DNA of 64,000 nt, from the NCBI RefSeq assembly GCF_009663395.1, contig NZ_QKNW01000001.1:496001-560000 (forward strand), read 5' to 3'. A program made the position numbers and the translations under genes. Below, one piece after another: positions 61,720-64,000 of the stretch (its first letter is position 1; every line of letters starts with the position of its first letter). The notes below the pieces were generated by a model, which searched no databases, was not told where the DNA came from, and was given only the letters and a program-made list of their open reading frames with translations. This stretch comes from Halosegnis longus (GTDB taxonomy: Archaea; Halobacteriota; Halobacteria; Halobacteriales; Haloarculaceae).

Positions 61720-62409
61720 TTACTCGAAGGCGCGCAGGACGCCGGCGCCGTCCGTCCCGGCACCGTTCGACATACCGATATCGTCGAGCGTGGCGCGCTC
61801 TGGGTGGGGCATCAACACGGCGACCGTCTCGCGTTCGCCGAGCACGCCCGCGACGTTGTCGGTCGAGCCGTTCGGATTCGCCGCGTCGGTGACGGTGCCG
61901 TCGGGCGCACAGTAGCGGAACAACACGCGGTCGTCCTCGCGAATGGTGTCGAGTCGGTCGGACTCGATTTCGAATCGCCCCTCGCCGTGGGCAATCGGTA
62001 GCGAGATGACCTCGCCCTCCGAGAACGCGCTAGTGAAGGGCGTGTCGGCGTTCTCGACGCGCAGGTGGACGTGTTCACACTGGAAGCGCGCCGACCGGTT
62101 CGTCGTGAACGCGCCGGGCGTCAGGCCGGACTCGGAGCCGATTTGCGCGCCGTTGCACACGCCGAGCACGGGAGTGCCTTCCTCGGCGAGGGCGCGCACC
62201 TCGTCCATGATTGGCGAGCGGGCGGCCATCGCGCCGGCGCGGAGGTAATCGCCGTAGGAGAACCCGCCGGGGATGACGATGCCGTCGGGCGATTCCGGCA
62301 GGCCGTCCTCGTGCCAGACGATGTCGGCGTCGATGTCGAGCGAATCGAGCGCGAGCGCGGCGTCGCGGTCGCAGTTCGAGCCGCCGAATCGGATGATGGA
62401 GACGGTCAT
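61720..62409 (-). CDS. purQ: FGAM synthase glutaminase subunit PurQ
   Basis: 229 residues: IRFGGSNCDRDAALALDSLD start, VIPGGFSYGDYLRAGAMAAR, catalytic Cys in LGVCNGAQIGSESGL and MPHPERAT with the His of the triad. It feeds ammonia to PurL in purine synthesis. Overlaps purS by ATGA. PurL is not in the window. Confidence 0.96.
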   Translation of the reverse strand: MTVSIIRFGGSNCDRDAALALDSLDIDADIVWHEDGLPESPDGIVIPGGFSYGDYLRAGAMAARSPIMDEVRALAEEGTPVLGVCNGAQIGSESGLTPGAFTTNRSARFQCEHVHLRVENADTPFTSAFSEGEVISLPIAHGEGRFEIESDRLDTIREDDRVLFRYCAPDGTVTDAANPNGSTDNVAGVLGERETVAVLMPHPERATLDDIGMSNGAGTDGAGVLRAFE

Positions 62410-62660
62410 TCCGCCTCGACCACGTCCACGTCGTAGTCGTGGATGGTGGGGTTCGCGAGGAGGCGTTCTGCCATCTCGTCGGCGCGCTCGCGGGCGCTTC
62501 TCGCGTCGTCTGCATCGAGGTCGATATCGAAGCGGTCGGCGCTCCGGAGGCCGTCGAGGTCGAAGCCGAGCCGTTCGAGCGCCTTGCGCGTCTGGTCGGC
62601 CTCGGGGTCGAGCACCCCGTGTTTGAGCCGAACCGTCACCGTCGCGGTGTAGGCTGTCAT
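62406..62660 (-). CDS. purS: FGAM synthase subunit PurS
   Basis: 84 residues from the ATG at 62660: ATVTVRLKHGVLDPEADQTR and ALERLGFDLDGLRSADRFDI are diagnostic. It bridges PurQ and PurL in the FGAM synthase complex. Translationally coupled to purQ. Confidence 0.95.
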   Translation of the reverse strand: MTAYTATVTVRLKHGVLDPEADQTRKALERLGFDLDGLRSADRFDIDLDADDARSARERADEMAERLLANPTIHDYDVDVVEAE

Positions 62661-62780
62661 ACGCGGGGGTGCGTATCCGTGGATGAAAACGGTTCCGGGT
62701 TCGGTGGCCTGTACACGGAGATGCACAGCGATGCTTGCGCGGAGCGCGCGGCTTTTGCCCGCCGGTGAACGTTGGCCGGT

Positions 62781-63719
62781 ATGACCCGCGAGTACACCCA
62801 GATAACCGTCATCGGCGAGGACACGACGGGTATCATCGCCCGCGTGACCACCCTCCTGTACGACCGCGCCATCAACATCGAGGACCTCGACCAGGCCGTC
62901 CGCGAGGGGCTGTTCCGGATGACCCTCCACGTCGACACGAGCGAGATGACCTGCTCGCAGGAAGAGCTCCGCGAGGCGCTCGACGAACTGGGCGAGGAAA
63001 TCGGCCACGAGGTCCGGGTTCGGTTCCCCGACGACCGCGACACGCAGACGATTGCCGTGCTCGCGACGAAGGAGACCCACGCGCCGGAGGCGCTGTTTGC
63101 CGCCCACGAGGAGGGGAGTCTCGACGCCGACATCTCCGTCGTCATCTCGAACCACAGCGACCTCGACGACCTCGCCGCCGACTACGATGTCCCCTTCCAC
63201 GACATCGGCGACGAGAAGGGGACCCCCGACGAGGACGAACTGCTCACCCTCTTGGAAGAGTACGACGCCGACCTCATCGTCCTCGCGCGGTACATGCGCA
63301 TCATCGGTCCGGAGGTCGTCTTCCGCTACGAGGACCGCATCATCAATATCCACCCGAGCCTGCTCCCCTCCTTCCCCGGCGCGCGCGCCTACCAGCAGGC
63401 CCGACAGGAGGGCGTCCGCGTCGGCGGCGTCACCGCCCACTACGTCACGACCGACCTCGATCAAGGGCCGATTATCGCCCAGCGCGCCTTCGACGTCCCT
63501 GCCGACGCCACCGTCAAGGAACTCGAACAGCGAGGCCAGCCGCTCGAAGCCTCGGCGCTGCTCGAGGCCGTTCGACTTCATCTGGACGACGCGGTCTACG
63601 TCCACCAGGGTCGCGTCGAACTCCGCGACGGCGTCGAGGCCGACGACTACCAGCTCGGTCTCCCGGAGAAGATGCGCGAGTGGAACCCCTCGACGCCGGT
63701 CGACGGCGAACCGCTCTAA
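62781..63719 (+). CDS. purU: Formyltetrahydrofolate deformylase
   Basis: 312 residues from the ATG at 62781 (a TTG at 62772 is less likely). An N-terminal ACT domain (VIGEDTTGIIARVTTLLYDR), then the formyltransferase-like domain with ISNHSDLDDLAADYDVPFHD, NIHPSLLPSFPGARAYQQAR (catalytic His of HPS) and VTTDLDQGPI. It releases formate and THF from 10-formyl-THF. Near purQ/S, and supplies formate for purine synthesis. The stop overlaps the last gene by four bases. Confidence 0.93.
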   Translation: MTREYTQITVIGEDTTGIIARVTTLLYDRAINIEDLDQAVREGLFRMTLHVDTSEMTCSQEELREALDELGEEIGHEVRVRFPDDRDTQTIAVLATKETHAPEALFAAHEEGSLDADISVVISNHSDLDDLAADYDVPFHDIGDEKGTPDEDELLTLLEEYDADLIVLARYMRIIGPEVVFRYEDRIINIHPSLLPSFPGARAYQQARQEGVRVGGVTAHYVTTDLDQGPIIAQRAFDVPADATVKELEQRGQPLEASALLEAVRLHLDDAVYVHQGRVELRDGVEADDYQLGLPEKMREWNPSTPVDGEPL

Positions 63720-64000
63720 CGCAGGTCGCGCACGGCCTCGACCGCCTCGGAGAGCGGTGGCGCGTCGAACAGGTCCCGGCCGAGATACGCGTTTGCACCC
63801 GAACGGTACATCTCGCTTGCCGTCTCCAGGACGGTCTCGGGGAGCGACTCGGGGTCGTGCTCGCACAGCTCCCGCCAGTCGGCAACGTCCTGTTTTTGTG
63901 CTCGCACCTTCGCCTCGCTCACGGCTTCGACCCACGCCTGCTGCTCGCGCTTGTGGTACTGTCGGATGACCTCCTTCGAGAGCTGTTGGCCGTCGTAGGA
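63716..64000 (-). CDS. Partial uncharacterised protein, N-terminus beyond window
   Basis: About 94 C-terminal residues are visible, reading in from the right edge (SYDGQQLSKEVIRQYHKREQ at 64000, ending SEAVEAVRDLR). Helical and charged, with no recognised domain; an internal GTG (MSEAK...) at 63922 is not the likely start because the frame stays open to the window edge. Convergent four-base overlap with purU. Confidence 0.65.
   Translation of the reverse strand, partial: SYDGQQLSKEVIRQYHKREQQAWVEAVSEAKVRAQKQDVADWRELCEHDPESLPETVLETASEMYRSGANAYLGRDLFDAPPLSEAVEAVRDLR

Overview
The window is chromosomal DNA of a haloarchaeon (class Halobacteria); the genus cannot be fixed from this sequence. The evidence is high G+C with strong third-position bias, very acidic proteins, a complete archaeal-type ribosomal super-operon with eS4, eL32, eL19 and the RNase P protein Rnp1, an archaeal TFB, the AhbAB siroheme decarboxylase, a methenyl-tetrahydromethanopterin cyclohydrolase, and many leaderless genes whose TATA box sits about 25 bases before the ATG. 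Nearly all of it is ordinary core chromosome with tightly packed genes and many ATGA or GTGA overlaps.

Layout. 1-2.8 kb: siroheme/heme genes (hemA, siroheme synthase, ahbAB), reading left and cut by the window edge. 3-6.4 kb: cold-shock protein, a catalytic cis-prenyltransferase, a membrane-inserted metallophosphoesterase and a second, non-catalytic cis-prenyltransferase. 6.4-12 kb: a Vms1-like peptidyl-tRNA hydrolase, the DgcN/DgcA D-glutamate pair, a thioesterase and a bacterial-type ThrRS. 12-19.5 kb: two tandem membrane paralogues, PspA, two TrkH and one TrkA (K+ uptake). 19.5-21.1 kb: a TFB that has lost its zinc ribbon, behind a long structured leader, and a small membrane protein. 21.2-35.3 kb: the ribosomal super-operon, read leftward from a SPOUT methyltransferase and uL3 to secY.

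35.5-39.5 kb is the only region that looks accessory: tRNA-Gly, a three-gene overlapping operon with a SWIM zinc-finger protein, a PAS histidine kinase and a ribbon-helix-helix protein, in more AT-rich DNA around the last two. No integrase or duplicated att site is visible. 39.8-48 kb: an NAD-synthase-like protein with a degenerate active site, thiamine-binding protein, SDR, mch, HAD phosphatase, M48 protease, GTPBP1-type GTPase, EamA transporter and phosphoglycolate phosphatase. 48-53.8 kb: J-domain protein, pyrF, MscS, DUF2240, eS8 and a divergent pair of PhoU-type regulators. 54-58.2 kb: a TrkA-N potassium channel beside two membrane proteins with TrkA-C-like tails, then a ferredoxin. 58.3-64 kb: tRNA-Leu, small proteins, YchF, a 0.6 kb gene-free repeat mosaic with a large nested inverted repeat, purQ/purS, purU and a partial gene.

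The most interesting items are the apparently split cis-prenyltransferase with a membrane-interrupted phosphoesterase between its halves, the structured leader of the zinc-ribbon-less TFB, and the repeat mosaic at about 60.7-61.05 kb. I found no CRISPR array, transposase or obvious defence system.
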